64,000 nucleotides of DNA, taken from positions 1-64,000 of the forward strand of contig JAWKNA010000010.1 in NCBI GenBank assembly GCA_041391925.1, read 5' to 3'. Origin of the DNA: JBPOFM01 sp041391925. Its GTDB lineage: Bacteria; Bacteroidota; Bacteroidia; Flavobacteriales; Flavobacteriaceae. Made by a program: the position numbers and the translations under genes. The notes beneath the pieces are model-generated. The model was not told where the DNA came from, ran no database searches, and saw only the letters and a list, made by a program, of their open reading frames with translations. Positions 8,709 to 17,689 of the stretch are shown here, piece by piece (the stretch's first letter is position 1; each line of letters begins with the position of its first letter).

Positions 8709-11630
8709 TTAATATGTAAAATTTAATCCAAGTACAAAAGTTCTTGGTTTAGGATAAACATTATTGTCAACACCACTCGCAATTTCAGGATCCAAACCGG
8801 AATACTTAGTGATCGTAAATACGTTTTGAGCGGTTAATGAAGCTCTGAATTTCATTTTATCAAAAGGAACATTATACCCTATTGAAATATTGTCCATTTT
8901 CATAAAGGAAGCATTTTCGACATATAAGTCGGAAAACTGTTGATTGTTTACAAACCCAGTATTCAATACATCTGTACTACCGTTTCCATAATGCTGGTTT
9001 CCAACTTGGTTTAAGATTGCTTGGCCATAACCATTGGCTGATTTAAAGTTATTGTACATATAATTTCCAAGACTGCCTCTCAATGTAAAACTAAAATCCA
9101 AGTTTTTGTAACTCATGCTAGAGGTAAATCCAAAAAAGGCGTCAGGAGTAGGTGATTGGTACCTGTATTTATCACTATCATTAATGACATTATCACCATT
9201 TAAATCTACATAAACACCTTCTAACGGATGACCGTCGGAATCATAAACTTGTTTAAATACATAAAATGCGTTTGGTTCATAGCCTACAGTGTTGATTTGA
9301 ATTTTATTACCTACACCTCCAGAAAGGGTAGGTCCTGTAAGAGTGCCTATAGATCCTGGTGTATCATTTAATGAAAGTTTCTTAATTTCAACATCACTTA
9401 AGGTAAAATTGGTACTAATATCCCAAGTGAAATTTTCATTTTTAACTGGAGAGAAATTTACACCTACTTCAATACCTCTACTAACGGTTTCACCAATGTT
9501 TTGATCCAAGAAATTTTCTAAATTACTTCCAGCAGGTACTGGTGCGAATTGCAAAATATCTTTATTCTTTCTGTAATATAAATCAATACTACCTGAAACT
9601 TTATCTCCAAAAAGTCCATAATCCAAACCAACGTTATAAGTAGTGGCTTCTTCCCATTTAAGACTTTCATTGTAGCCTTCAGGTCTAAGTGTAGGCACAA
9701 ATTGGTTTCCAAATTGATATTGAGACCCTATGTCACCAGGACTATAAACACCTAGATAGGCAAATGAACCTCCAATATCTTGTTGTCCAGTAATACCCCA
9801 ACTTAGTCTAACTTTCAAATTGCTGAAAGTATTTGAATCTTTAAGAAAGTCTTCATCTGATGTGAGCCAAGAAAAACCAGCAGAAGGGAAATTACCAACT
9901 CTATTATCTTTTGAAAATCTAGAGCTTATATCTGATCTATAAGTTGCAGTGAAAATATATTTGTTTGCTAATGTAAAATTAGCTCTACCAAAATAGGATT
10001 CCAAAATCAACTGGAAAGGAGAAGGAGGAACCACTGGGTCAAAATTACCTGTACTGGTATTCAAATTCCTTGCCTTGCCTACACGATAAAATCTTTGATA
10101 ACTGTGTCCAGCAGTAATATCTATATTGGTTAGGATAGAACTTAAATCCTTTTTGTAATTAAGGTATAAATCCAAAAGTCTATTTTTATTGATGCCATTG
10201 TAGGTGCCTTGCGCTGCAAATTGGCCATCGTTTAAATTGTTAAACCCAGCAGTTGGATCTGTAAAATAACGCCCATCATATTCTTCATAATCAAAACCTG
10301 CATTTACATTAAAACGGAGTTCAGGTAAAAAATGAAATTTATAATCCAATTGGATGTTGGAAATATTTCGTTTGGCACGTTGTCTGTTATCTCTCAATAA
10401 TAATAATGATACTGGGTTCCTAGGTGCAAGGTTACGTACACCATCTTCGTCTTCAAACTCAAAATATCCACCATAATTACCTTGAACAGGCTGTGTAGGA
10501 TCAAAAAATAAAGCACTACCAATAGCACCTTCATCAGCAAAATGATTATCTACAAAACTACCCTTGGAAGACACATTCACCTTTAAATGATCATCCAATA
10601 GGCGATGCTCATAATTCAGGTTCAATGCATTTCTTCTGTATTGAGAGGTTAGCAAAATACCATTTTGATTGGCAAGGTTATAGTTGACCCTTATGGAACT
10701 GTTTTTAAAACCTTTCGTAAGGGTGACGTTATGAATGCCACCTTCTGCTGCTTCATATATTTGGTCTTGCCAGTCAGTATGTGCAGAACCTAATAAATTT
10801 TCATTGCCGCCATTATCGATGATATATTGTCTAAATTGGTCTGCACTTAACACATCTACTTTGTCAGTTAGTTTGCCTGTTGAAATTTGTAAATCATATT
10901 CAACCTTCAATGGAGAGTTAGTTCTTCCTTTTTTAGTAGTGATTATAATGACACCAGCGGTAGCTCTTGAACCATAAATTGCTGTAGCAGAGGCATCTTT
11001 CAAAATTGTGTAGCTTTCAATTTCATTTGGATTAATGGAATTGATAATGTTGCCATTATTTGCGTCTCCATATAGAGGAACTCCATCCAAAACAATTAAC
11101 GGGTTGTTGTTGGCACTTATTGAACCACCATTTCTGATTCGGATTTCTGCGCCAGACCCAGGAGAACCGGAAGAAGATGTAATCCTTACACCTGCGGATT
11201 TACCAGCCAAAAGATTTTCAGGTGACACAATGGCTCCTTTATTGAAAGTTTCAGAATCAATTTTTTCTAAAGATCCGGTTGCGTCTTTAACGGTTGTGGT
11301 ACCATAACCAATCACCACGACCTCATCGAGTTTAGCGGTATCTTCAGCTAGAGTGATATTAAGAGTTGTTTGTCCATTGAATGCAACTTCTTGGGTTGCA
11401 TATCCAACGTAAGAAAATACAAGGACATCTCCGTTGTTGACATTGATAGAATATTTTCCATCAAAATCAGTTGTGGTTCCTTTACTTGTTCCCTTGATAA
11501 TAACGTTTACACCGGGAACTGGCAATGTACTGGCGGCTTCCGTTACGGTTCCCGAAACGGTTGATTGCGACAACAGAATTGAGGGGAATAATAAAGCCAT
11601 TAATAATAAACTATTTAAAAATGTTTTCAT
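8709..11630 (-). CDS. susC: SusC/RagA-family TonB-dependent glucan transporter
   Basis: A 973-residue outer-membrane transporter that imports maltooligosaccharides using TonB energy. In order: signal peptide (ILLSQ), a carboxypeptidase-regulatory-like domain at residues ~25-100 (VSGTVTEA, GVNVIIKGTSKGT), the TonB box/plug start KLDEVVVIGYG, the plug with SGSPGSGAEIRIRNGGS and the SusC signature IIITTKKG, then a long beta-barrel ending in an aromatic (GLNFTY). It is first in its operon and divergent from the lacI-type gene. A palindromic operator lies upstream at 11743-11756. The clustering with amylases makes starch-derived oligosaccharides the likely substrate. Confidence 0.95.
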   Translation of the reverse strand: MKTFLNSLLLMALLFPSILLSQSTVSGTVTEAASTLPVPGVNVIIKGTSKGTTTDFDGKYSINVNNGDVLVFSYVGYATQEVAFNGQTTLNITLAEDTAKLDEVVVIGYGTTTVKDATGSLEKIDSETFNKGAIVSPENLLAGKSAGVRITSSSGSPGSGAEIRIRNGGSISANNNPLIVLDGVPLYGDANNGNIINSINPNEIESYTILKDASATAIYGSRATAGVIIITTKKGRTNSPLKVEYDLQISTGKLTDKVDVLSADQFRQYIIDNGGNENLLGSAHTDWQDQIYEAAEGGIHNVTLTKGFKNSSIRVNYNLANQNGILLTSQYRRNALNLNYEHRLLDDHLKVNVSSKGSFVDNHFADEGAIGSALFFDPTQPVQGNYGGYFEFEDEDGVRNLAPRNPVSLLLLRDNRQRAKRNISNIQLDYKFHFLPELRFNVNAGFDYEEYDGRYFTDPTAGFNNLNDGQFAAQGTYNGINKNRLLDLYLNYKKDLSSILTNIDITAGHSYQRFYRVGKARNLNTSTGNFDPVVPPSPFQLILESYFGRANFTLANKYIFTATYRSDISSRFSKDNRVGNFPSAGFSWLTSDEDFLKDSNTFSNLKVRLSWGITGQQDIGGSFAYLGVYSPGDIGSQYQFGNQFVPTLRPEGYNESLKWEEATTYNVGLDYGLFGDKVSGSIDLYYRKNKDILQFAPVPAGSNLENFLDQNIGETVSRGIEVGVNFSPVKNENFTWDISTNFTLSDVEIKKLSLNDTPGSIGTLTGPTLSGGVGNKIQINTVGYEPNAFYVFKQVYDSDGHPLEGVYVDLNGDNVINDSDKYRYQSPTPDAFFGFTSSMSYKNLDFSFTLRGSLGNYMYNNFKSANGYGQAILNQVGNQHYGNGSTDVLNTGFVNNQQFSDLYVENASFMKMDNISIGYNVPFDKMKFRASLTAQNVFTITKYSGLDPEIASGVDNNVYPKPRTFVLGLNFTY

Positions 11631-11668
11631 ACACTATTCTTAAGAGTTAGTTGCTTTTAAAATTTAAA

Positions 11669-11684
11669 TATATTTTCACTTCTC
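11669..11684. repeat. 16-bp repeat, copy 1 (in the susC leader)
   Basis: The 16 bases TATATTTTCACTTCTC occur here and again, exactly and in the same orientation, at 13019-13034. This copy lies 39 bases upstream of the susC start codon, in reverse orientation relative to susC. Confidence 0.6.
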
Positions 11685-11742
11685 GGGTTAAATCTATGTA
11701 AATTTTAGGTATCTTCATTGTATACACCTTTTATTTAGTTTG

Positions 11743-11756
11743 CGAAAACGTTTTCG
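11743..11756. promoter_or_regulatory. LacI-family operator between susC and its regulator
   Basis: The sequence CGAAAACGTTTTCG is a perfect 14-bp palindrome with the central CpG that is characteristic of LacI/GalR-family operators. It lies 113 bases upstream of the susC start and 157 bases upstream of the divergent LacI-type gene. The gene that starts at 11913 is the obvious candidate to bind it. Confidence 0.75.
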
Positions 11757-11912
11757 TGTTAAAAACTTTTTTTTAATTGGGTAGATTTCAATGAAAATAG
11801 GCAAAATTTATCGAATAAACAATATAATAGCCTAATTTATGCCAACTTCGGAATTGCATTCATTAGGTGTTTCAACTTAATTTACTAAATTGTACCGTAT
11901 CCCAATAACAAG

Positions 11913-12953
11913 ATGAAACGAAAAATTACCCTTAAACAAATTGCAAAAGAACTGGATGTCTCCATTTCAACCGTATCAAAGGCACTTCGAAATAGTATAG
12001 AAATCAGTGAGGACACTCGTGATAAGGTACAGGCATTTGCCAAATTATACAATTACAGACCGAACAATATTGCCTTAAGTCTCAAAAACAGAAAAACGAA
12101 AACAATCGGTGTTATCATTCCTGAAATTGTGCATCACTTCTTTGCAAAAGTCATTAGAGGCATAGAACTGGTGGCAAACAAGCGTGGTTATAATGTCATC
12201 GTTGGTCTGTCCAATGAATCCTTCGACAAAGAAGTCATCAACATGCAAATGCTGGCCAATGGCAGTATAGATGGTTTTATTCTTTCTATAGCAAAAGAAA
12301 CCTTACAGCAACAGGATTACCATCACTTTAATGAAACCATTAGCCAAGGTATGCCAATCGTGATGTTCGATAGGGTCATTAACGACATTATATGCGACAA
12401 GGTCATAATCGATGATATGAAAGGCTCCAAAAACGCCGTGGACAAACTTTTAAAGAATGGCTGCAAACATATTGCCCTTATCACTACTAAAGACTATGTA
12501 AGTGTGGGACGACTGAGAACTCAGGGATATTTAGATGCTTTGGAAGAACATAAATTGACCCCAGACTCCAATTTGATTTTGAAAATGGATGACGAACTGC
12601 TTTCTGAAGACCACTTGGATTCCTTGGAAAATGAAATAGAACAACTTTTCAAAAACAACAAAAAAATAGATGGTGTGTTTGCTGTCAATGAACTCTATGC
12701 CATCATTGCCATGAAAGTAGCAAGAAAAATGGGAATGAAAATTCCTAACGACATTCAATTCATAGGCTTTACCGATGGTGTACTGTCCAAACATGCTACA
12801 CCCAGCCTAACAACAGTAAGTCAACATGGACAGGAAATGGGCGAAAAGGCAGCAGATTTATTGATTAATAAGTTAGAACATGAAGAAGATGAAGAACACT
12901 TTCAAACCATCGTTATTGAAACTAATTTAATTGAGCGAGAATCTACTAAATAG
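11913..12953 (+). CDS. LacI/GalR-family transcriptional regulator of the glucan locus
   Basis: A 346-residue DNA-binding regulator. Residues 1-60 are the LacI helix-turn-helix (LKQIAKELDVSISTVSKALR) and hinge (RPNNIALSLKNRKT). A periplasmic-binding-protein-like effector domain runs from ~60 to 340, beginning TIGVIIPEIVHHFF, with the C-terminal TTVSQHGQEMGEKAADLL typical of the family. It sits between the divergent sus operon and the import/phosphorolysis operon, so it probably controls both in response to maltose or a maltodextrin. Whether it represses or activates cannot be told from sequence. The likely operator is the palindrome at 11743-11756. Confidence 0.93.
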   Translation: MKRKITLKQIAKELDVSISTVSKALRNSIEISEDTRDKVQAFAKLYNYRPNNIALSLKNRKTKTIGVIIPEIVHHFFAKVIRGIELVANKRGYNVIVGLSNESFDKEVINMQMLANGSIDGFILSIAKETLQQQDYHHFNETISQGMPIVMFDRVINDIICDKVIIDDMKGSKNAVDKLLKNGCKHIALITTKDYVSVGRLRTQGYLDALEEHKLTPDSNLILKMDDELLSEDHLDSLENEIEQLFKNNKKIDGVFAVNELYAIIAMKVARKMGMKIPNDIQFIGFTDGVLSKHATPSLTTVSQHGQEMGEKAADLLINKLEHEEDEEHFQTIVIETNLIERESTK

Positions 12954-13009
12954 TTAATTTAACTTTTTTATTTAAAAACTTTAGTATATTTACGCCTTAT
13001 ACAAATAAC

Positions 13010-13068
13010 ATCAAAACTTATATTTTCACTTCTCACCATAAGTTTTGATAAGTATTATCGCTTATCAA
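13010..13068 (+). promoter_or_regulatory. Leader of the MFS operon with two mutually exclusive stem-loops
   Basis: A perfect 12-bp inverted repeat (ATCAAAACTTAT at 13010-13021, ATAAGTTTTGAT at 13038-13049) is followed by an 8-bp one (TTGATAAG at 13045-13052, CTTATCAA at 13061-13068). The right arm of the first shares five bases with the left arm of the second, so both cannot form together. The 16-bp repeat shared with the susC leader begins in the first left arm and fills most of its loop. The start codon follows at 13090. There is no T-run, so this is not a simple terminator. Confidence 0.55.
13019..13034. repeat. 16-bp repeat, copy 2 (in the MFS leader)
   Basis: Exact second copy of the 16-mer at 11669-11684. 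It lies 56 bases upstream of the importer start codon and falls mainly in the loop of the first leader hairpin. Confidence 0.6.
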
Positions 13069-13089
13069 TAATAGTAATTTAAAGATACT

Positions 13090-14625
13090 ATGATGAAAAA
13101 GCGTACCCTCGGATTTTGGGAAATCTGGAATATGAGTTTTGGGTTTTTGGGAATCCAATTTGGCTTTGCCTTACAAAATGCAAATACCTCAAGAATTTTT
13201 GACACCTTAGGTGCCGAAGTGGATAAAATTGGCCTTTATTGGTTGGCTGCACCCCTCACTGGGCTTATTGTGCAACCAATAGTGGGCTATTTTTCAGATC
13301 GAACATGGACCAAACTTGGACGACGACGTCCATATTTTCTTGCGGGTGCTATTTTGTCATCCTTAGCATTGTTCATGATGCCCAATTCACCCACGTTATG
13401 GATTGCCATTGGTACACTATGGATCATGGATTCCTCCATTAATATTTCCATGGAGCCTTTTAGGGCTTTTGTTGGAGATAACCTCCCAGAAAAGCAACGT
13501 ACACTTGGATTTGCAATGCAAAGTTTTTTCATAGGTATAGGCGCAGTGGTTGGATCTGCACTACCATATGTGTTTACCAACTGGTTTGGGATTGAAAATA
13601 CTGCTGCCGAAGGTATAATACCACCTTCTGTAAAATGGTCTTTTTATGTAGGAGGCATTGTTTTTTTATTAGCTGTACTATGGACTGTAGTTAAATCCAA
13701 AGAATATTCTCCGGAAGAATTGGAAGCTTTTGAAAAAGCCAAAAAAGATGAAATTGTCTCAAAATCCAGTAAGGATTCTTTTCAAACTGGTGTGACGTTG
13801 AAAAAACAATTGATTATTGGTCTGATTTTGTTGATTTTGGGAATTTTGACTTCCTTGTACGTATATTCGATTAACACAGCTGAAAATAGTCATAAGGAAT
13901 TATACATTCTAACAGTTGGATTAACTATCGTTGGACTTCTCTTCACAGTGGTTTCACAATTACGAAAGAACAATATGACCAATGGTTTCACAATTATTAT
14001 AACCGATTTATTGAATATGCCAAAAACCATGAAACAGCTCGCTTGGGTTCAGTTTTTTTCTTGGTTTGCTTTGTTCGCCATGTGGATATATACTACGAAA
14101 GCAGTGACAGGACATGTGTTTGGGACAGAAGACACAACTTCAAAATTATACAATGACGCAGCCGATTGGGTCAGTGTGATGTTTACGGTTTACAACGGGG
14201 TGGCAGCTGCCGTGGCGTTTTTGTTGCCTGTAATGGCAAAACGAACAAGCAATAAGTTTACGCACATGTTAGCACTTGTTGCTGGTGGTCTTGGATTGAT
14301 TTCTGTTTATTTCCTTTCGGACAAAGTAGGACTTTTATTGGCTATGGTGGGTATTGGGATTGCTTGGGCAAGTATCCTGTCAATCCCTTATGCAATGCTT
14401 TCAGGGTCATTGCCTTCTTCCAAAATGGGCTATTTTATGGGAGTGTTTAACTTCTTTATAGTAATCCCACAAATTGTAGCAGGAACTATTCTTGGATTTT
14501 TACTCAATACATTTTTTGATGACAAACCCATATATGCTCTTGTTATTGGCGGCTGCTCCATGATTTTGGCGGGATTATTGACCATGACAGTGACAACAAC
14601 AAGAAAAATTGTAATCAATGGCTAA
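13090..14625 (+). CDS. MFS sugar importer (maltose/oligosaccharide, SLC45/SUT-like)
   Basis: A 511-residue inner-membrane transporter with about 12 membrane segments. The N-terminus resembles proton-coupled sucrose/maltose symporters: WNMSFGFLGIQFGFALQNANTSRIF, then the loop 2-3 signature GYFSDRTWTKLGRRRPY. A cytoplasmic insertion at residues ~205-240 is rich in Lys/Glu. It is the first gene of the plus-strand operon and overlaps the phosphoglucomutase gene by 8 bases. It would carry maltose from the periplasm to cytoplasmic maltose phosphorylase. Substrate is inferred from context. Confidence 0.9.
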   Translation: MMKKRTLGFWEIWNMSFGFLGIQFGFALQNANTSRIFDTLGAEVDKIGLYWLAAPLTGLIVQPIVGYFSDRTWTKLGRRRPYFLAGAILSSLALFMMPNSPTLWIAIGTLWIMDSSINISMEPFRAFVGDNLPEKQRTLGFAMQSFFIGIGAVVGSALPYVFTNWFGIENTAAEGIIPPSVKWSFYVGGIVFLLAVLWTVVKSKEYSPEELEAFEKAKKDEIVSKSSKDSFQTGVTLKKQLIIGLILLILGILTSLYVYSINTAENSHKELYILTVGLTIVGLLFTVVSQLRKNNMTNGFTIIITDLLNMPKTMKQLAWVQFFSWFALFAMWIYTTKAVTGHVFGTEDTTSKLYNDAADWVSVMFTVYNGVAAAVAFLLPVMAKRTSNKFTHMLALVAGGLGLISVYFLSDKVGLLLAMVGIGIAWASILSIPYAMLSGSLPSSKMGYFMGVFNFFIVIPQIVAGTILGFLLNTFFDDKPIYALVIGGCSMILAGLLTMTVTTTRKIVING

Positions 14626-15283
14626 AAAAGCATTTATATTCGACCTTGACGGTGTGATTGTCGATACGGCAAAGTATCACTTTTTGGCTTGGAAAAAACT
14701 AGCTAATAGCATCGGTGTCGATTTTACAGAACATCAAAATGAACAACTGAAGGGCGTCAGCCGTGTAAAATCCCTTGAAAAAATCCTGGGATGGGGTAAC
14801 AAAAGTATCTCCGAAGATGAATTTATGGAATTGATGGCACTCAAAAATGATGATTATTTAAATTATATAAATAAGATGGATGATGGTGAAATTCTTCCGG
14901 ATGTCAACAAAGTGCTGGATTATCTTTTGGAGAATCACCAACATGTCGCACTAGGTTCGGCAAGTAAAAATGCCCGAATGATTTTAAAAAAGGTTAATAT
15001 TCTTGAGAAATTTAAAGTTATTGTCGATGGCAATGATGTCTCAAAAGCAAAACCAAATCCAGAGGTGTTTTTAAAAGCTGCTGAAAAGCTCCACTGTGAC
15101 CCGAAAAACTGTATTGTGTTTGAAGATTCGGTTGCAGGCGTTAAGGCGGCAAACATTGCAAGCATGGTGTCCATCGGAATTGGCGACAACGAAACCTTGA
15201 AAGAAGCCAATTACATATTCAAGGATTTCACGGAAATAAGCACAGATTTTTTAAATGAACTAATTAAAGAGAAAAGAACATAG
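14618..15283 (+). CDS. pgmB: Beta-phosphoglucomutase
   Basis: A 221-residue HAD-superfamily enzyme that converts beta-glucose-1-phosphate to glucose-6-phosphate. The nucleophile and general acid/base are D9 and D11 in FDLDGVIVD. The cap domain contains the beta-PGM signature LKGVSR. The later motifs GSASKN, KAKPNPEVF and FEDSVAGVKAA are in place. The start overlaps the importer stop by 8 bases, so the two are probably translationally coupled. The product of the neighbouring maltose phosphorylase is its substrate, which makes the assignment secure. Confidence 0.94.
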   Translation: MAKKAFIFDLDGVIVDTAKYHFLAWKKLANSIGVDFTEHQNEQLKGVSRVKSLEKILGWGNKSISEDEFMELMALKNDDYLNYINKMDDGEILPDVNKVLDYLLENHQHVALGSASKNARMILKKVNILEKFKVIVDGNDVSKAKPNPEVFLKAAEKLHCDPKNCIVFEDSVAGVKAANIASMVSIGIGDNETLKEANYIFKDFTEISTDFLNELIKEKRT

Positions 15284-15320
15284 AGAAGAGACAATAGACC
15301 ATAACTTAAAAGTGAATCGG

Positions 15321-15346
15321 TCTAACATCTAATATCTAACATCTAT
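15321..15346. repeat. Short TCTAAYATC tandem repeat upstream of the GH65 gene
   Basis: Three imperfect copies of a TCTAACATC/TCTAATATC unit fill the gap between pgmB and the GH65 gene. It is a low-complexity element with no obvious hairpin. Function is unknown. Confidence 0.45.
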
Positions 15347-15352
15347 AAATAA

Positions 15353-17662
15353 ATGAATCAAGATTATATACAACCAAATAATTGGTCCATCATAGAGGAA
15401 GGGTTTGATGCCCATCGTGTCAAATCATCCGAAAGTATTTTTAGCATTGGGAATGGAGCCATGGGCCAACGTGCCAACTTTGAAGAACAGTATTCTGGCA
15501 AGACGTTTCAAGGCAGTTACATCGCGGGCGTTTATTATCCAGATAAAACCAGAGTGGGTTGGTGGAAAAATGGCTATCCGGAGTATTTCGCAAAAGTTCT
15601 CAACGCCCCAAATTGGATAGGTATCAATGTGACCATCAATGGCGAAGCACTGGATTTGGCAAATTGCAAGGAAGTCAAAAATTTCCGTCGCGAATTGAAC
15701 ATGAAAGAAGGATGGCTTTCAAGAACTTTTGAAGCTACCCTTCACAATTTTATAGAAGTAAAGGTGGAGACCAAACGCTTTTTGAGTTTGGATATGGATG
15801 AAATCGGTGCCATTCAATATAATGTTACCTTATTGAACAATGATGCCCAAGTGATTTTTGCACCCTACTTGGATGCAGCAATTACGAATGAAGACAGCAA
15901 CTGGGACGATAAATTTTGGAATACGTTGGATGTTTCTTTTGATGGCGAACAGGCATTCATCTCATCGCATACCATGAAAACCAAATTTCATGTCTGTACG
16001 ATGATGCAATCCCAAGTTTCATTGAACGGAAAGACTTTAGCATCGAAAAAAAGCATCAATGAAACCGTTGATTCCATTGAATTCCAATACGAAAATGAAG
16101 CAAAAAAAGGAGACACGATAACCTTGACAAAATTTGGTGGGTACACAGTAGATAGAAATCATGACAAAGAAAATTTGGTTTCTGCAGCAAAAAAAATAGT
16201 GTCAAAAGCAGTTGATTTGGGATTTGATAAATTACTTGAAAAACAAAAGGACTCTTGGGCAAAAATTTGGGAAATGGCAGACATCACGATTGATGGTGAT
16301 GTCAAAGCGCAACAAGGGATTCGCTTTAATATTTTCCAGCTGAACCAGACTTATTTGGGCAAAGATGCCCGATTGAATATTGGTCCAAAAGGATTTACTG
16401 GCGAAAAATATGGAGGTAGCACCTATTGGGATACAGAAGCCTATTGCATCCCGTTTTATATGGCAACCAAAGACCAAGAAGTGGCCAGAAAACTATTGAC
16501 CTATCGTTACCATCATTTGGATAAAGCCATTGAAAACGCCCAGAACAATTTAGGTTTTAAAAATGGTGCAGCCTTATATCCAATGGTGACCATGAATGGA
16601 GAAGAGTGCCATAACGAATGGGAAATCACGCATGAAGAAATTCATCGTAATGGTGCCATTGCCTTCGCCATATTCAATTATCACAGATATACAGGAGATT
16701 ATAGCTACATTCCCGAAAAAGGTTTGGAAGTATTGATAGGCATTGCTCGTTTTTGGCATCAACGTGCTAATTTTTCAAATGAAAAAAACAAGTATGTGAT
16801 TTTGGGTGTCACGGGACCGAATGAATATGAGAACAACGTCAACAATAATTTCTACACCAATTATCTAGCAAAATGGTGTATTGACTATGCACTGGAAAAT
16901 ATTGACAGAGTTAAAGAAAATTATGATTCTGATTACACAAGAATCATGAATAAAGTGAAACTGTCCAAATCTGAAATGGAAGATTGGAAAAAAGTAGCCG
17001 ACAACATGTATTTTCCTTATTCTGAAAAGCATCAAATCTATTTACAACAGGACGGATTTTTGGATAAAGATTTAATAACTGTTGCCAATCTGGATAAATC
17101 ACAACGGCCCATCAACCAAAAATGGTCATGGGATAGAATTTTGCGTTCACCATACATCAAACAGGCGGATACACTACAAGGATTTTATTTCTTTGAAGAC
17201 CATTTTTCGACTGAAGAATTGGAACGCCATTTCGATTTTTATGAACCATTTACAGTACACGAAAGTTCCTTATCTCCATGTGTCCATAGCATTCAAGCAG
17301 CTAAACTGGGTCGAATGGACCAAGCTTATACCTTCTATTTGCGTACGTCACGTTTGGATTTAGACGATTATAACAAAGAAGTCGAGGAAGGATTGCACAT
17401 CACCTCAATGGCTGGTACTTGGATGAGTATTGTGGAAGGGTTTGGAGGAATGCGTGTTAAAAATGATACCTTATCATTCGAACCCAGAATTCCCAAACAA
17501 TGGGAAGGTTATTCTTTTAAGGTGAATTTCAGAAATCAAATATTAAAGGTTAATATTTCACAGAAAAGCACAAGGTTTGAACTGACGGGCGATTCTGATT
17601 TAAATATCTTGGTAAACGGCAAAAAGGTAAACATACAGCCGAATAACTTGGTGACCGTGTAG
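15353..17662 (+). CDS. GH65 maltose phosphorylase
   Basis: A 769-residue cytoplasmic enzyme that splits maltose with phosphate into glucose and beta-glucose-1-phosphate. It has no signal peptide. The order is an N-terminal beta-sandwich (residues ~1-270, with FSIGNGAMGQRAN near 30), a linker, an (alpha/alpha)6 barrel and a small C-terminal beta domain. The catalytic-acid motif GEECHNEWEIT covers E422/E424, and YWDTEAYCIP lies upstream of it. Length is typical of the family. Related kojibiose or trehalose phosphorylases cannot be excluded by eye, but the position next to pgmB inside a starch locus favours maltose. Confidence 0.92.
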   Translation: MNQDYIQPNNWSIIEEGFDAHRVKSSESIFSIGNGAMGQRANFEEQYSGKTFQGSYIAGVYYPDKTRVGWWKNGYPEYFAKVLNAPNWIGINVTINGEALDLANCKEVKNFRRELNMKEGWLSRTFEATLHNFIEVKVETKRFLSLDMDEIGAIQYNVTLLNNDAQVIFAPYLDAAITNEDSNWDDKFWNTLDVSFDGEQAFISSHTMKTKFHVCTMMQSQVSLNGKTLASKKSINETVDSIEFQYENEAKKGDTITLTKFGGYTVDRNHDKENLVSAAKKIVSKAVDLGFDKLLEKQKDSWAKIWEMADITIDGDVKAQQGIRFNIFQLNQTYLGKDARLNIGPKGFTGEKYGGSTYWDTEAYCIPFYMATKDQEVARKLLTYRYHHLDKAIENAQNNLGFKNGAALYPMVTMNGEECHNEWEITHEEIHRNGAIAFAIFNYHRYTGDYSYIPEKGLEVLIGIARFWHQRANFSNEKNKYVILGVTGPNEYENNVNNNFYTNYLAKWCIDYALENIDRVKENYDSDYTRIMNKVKLSKSEMEDWKKVADNMYFPYSEKHQIYLQQDGFLDKDLITVANLDKSQRPINQKWSWDRILRSPYIKQADTLQGFYFFEDHFSTEELERHFDFYEPFTVHESSLSPCVHSIQAAKLGRMDQAYTFYLRTSRLDLDDYNKEVEEGLHITSMAGTWMSIVEGFGGMRVKNDTLSFEPRIPKQWEGYSFKVNFRNQILKVNISQKSTRFELTGDSDLNILVNGKKVNIQPNNLVTV

Positions 17663-17689
17663 AAAAATTAATGTCCAAAAACGAAAAAA

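Noticed and set aside
11665..11672. Minus-strand TATATTTA as the susC -7 box
   Set aside because: The last base deviates from TAnnTTTG and no TTG lies at the right distance, so I did not call the susC promoter.
15321..15346. Possible CRISPR-like or phase-variable tandem repeat
   Set aside because: The units are 9-10 bases with no spacers, and the element is only 26 bases long. It is intergenic and not placed to switch a reading frame.
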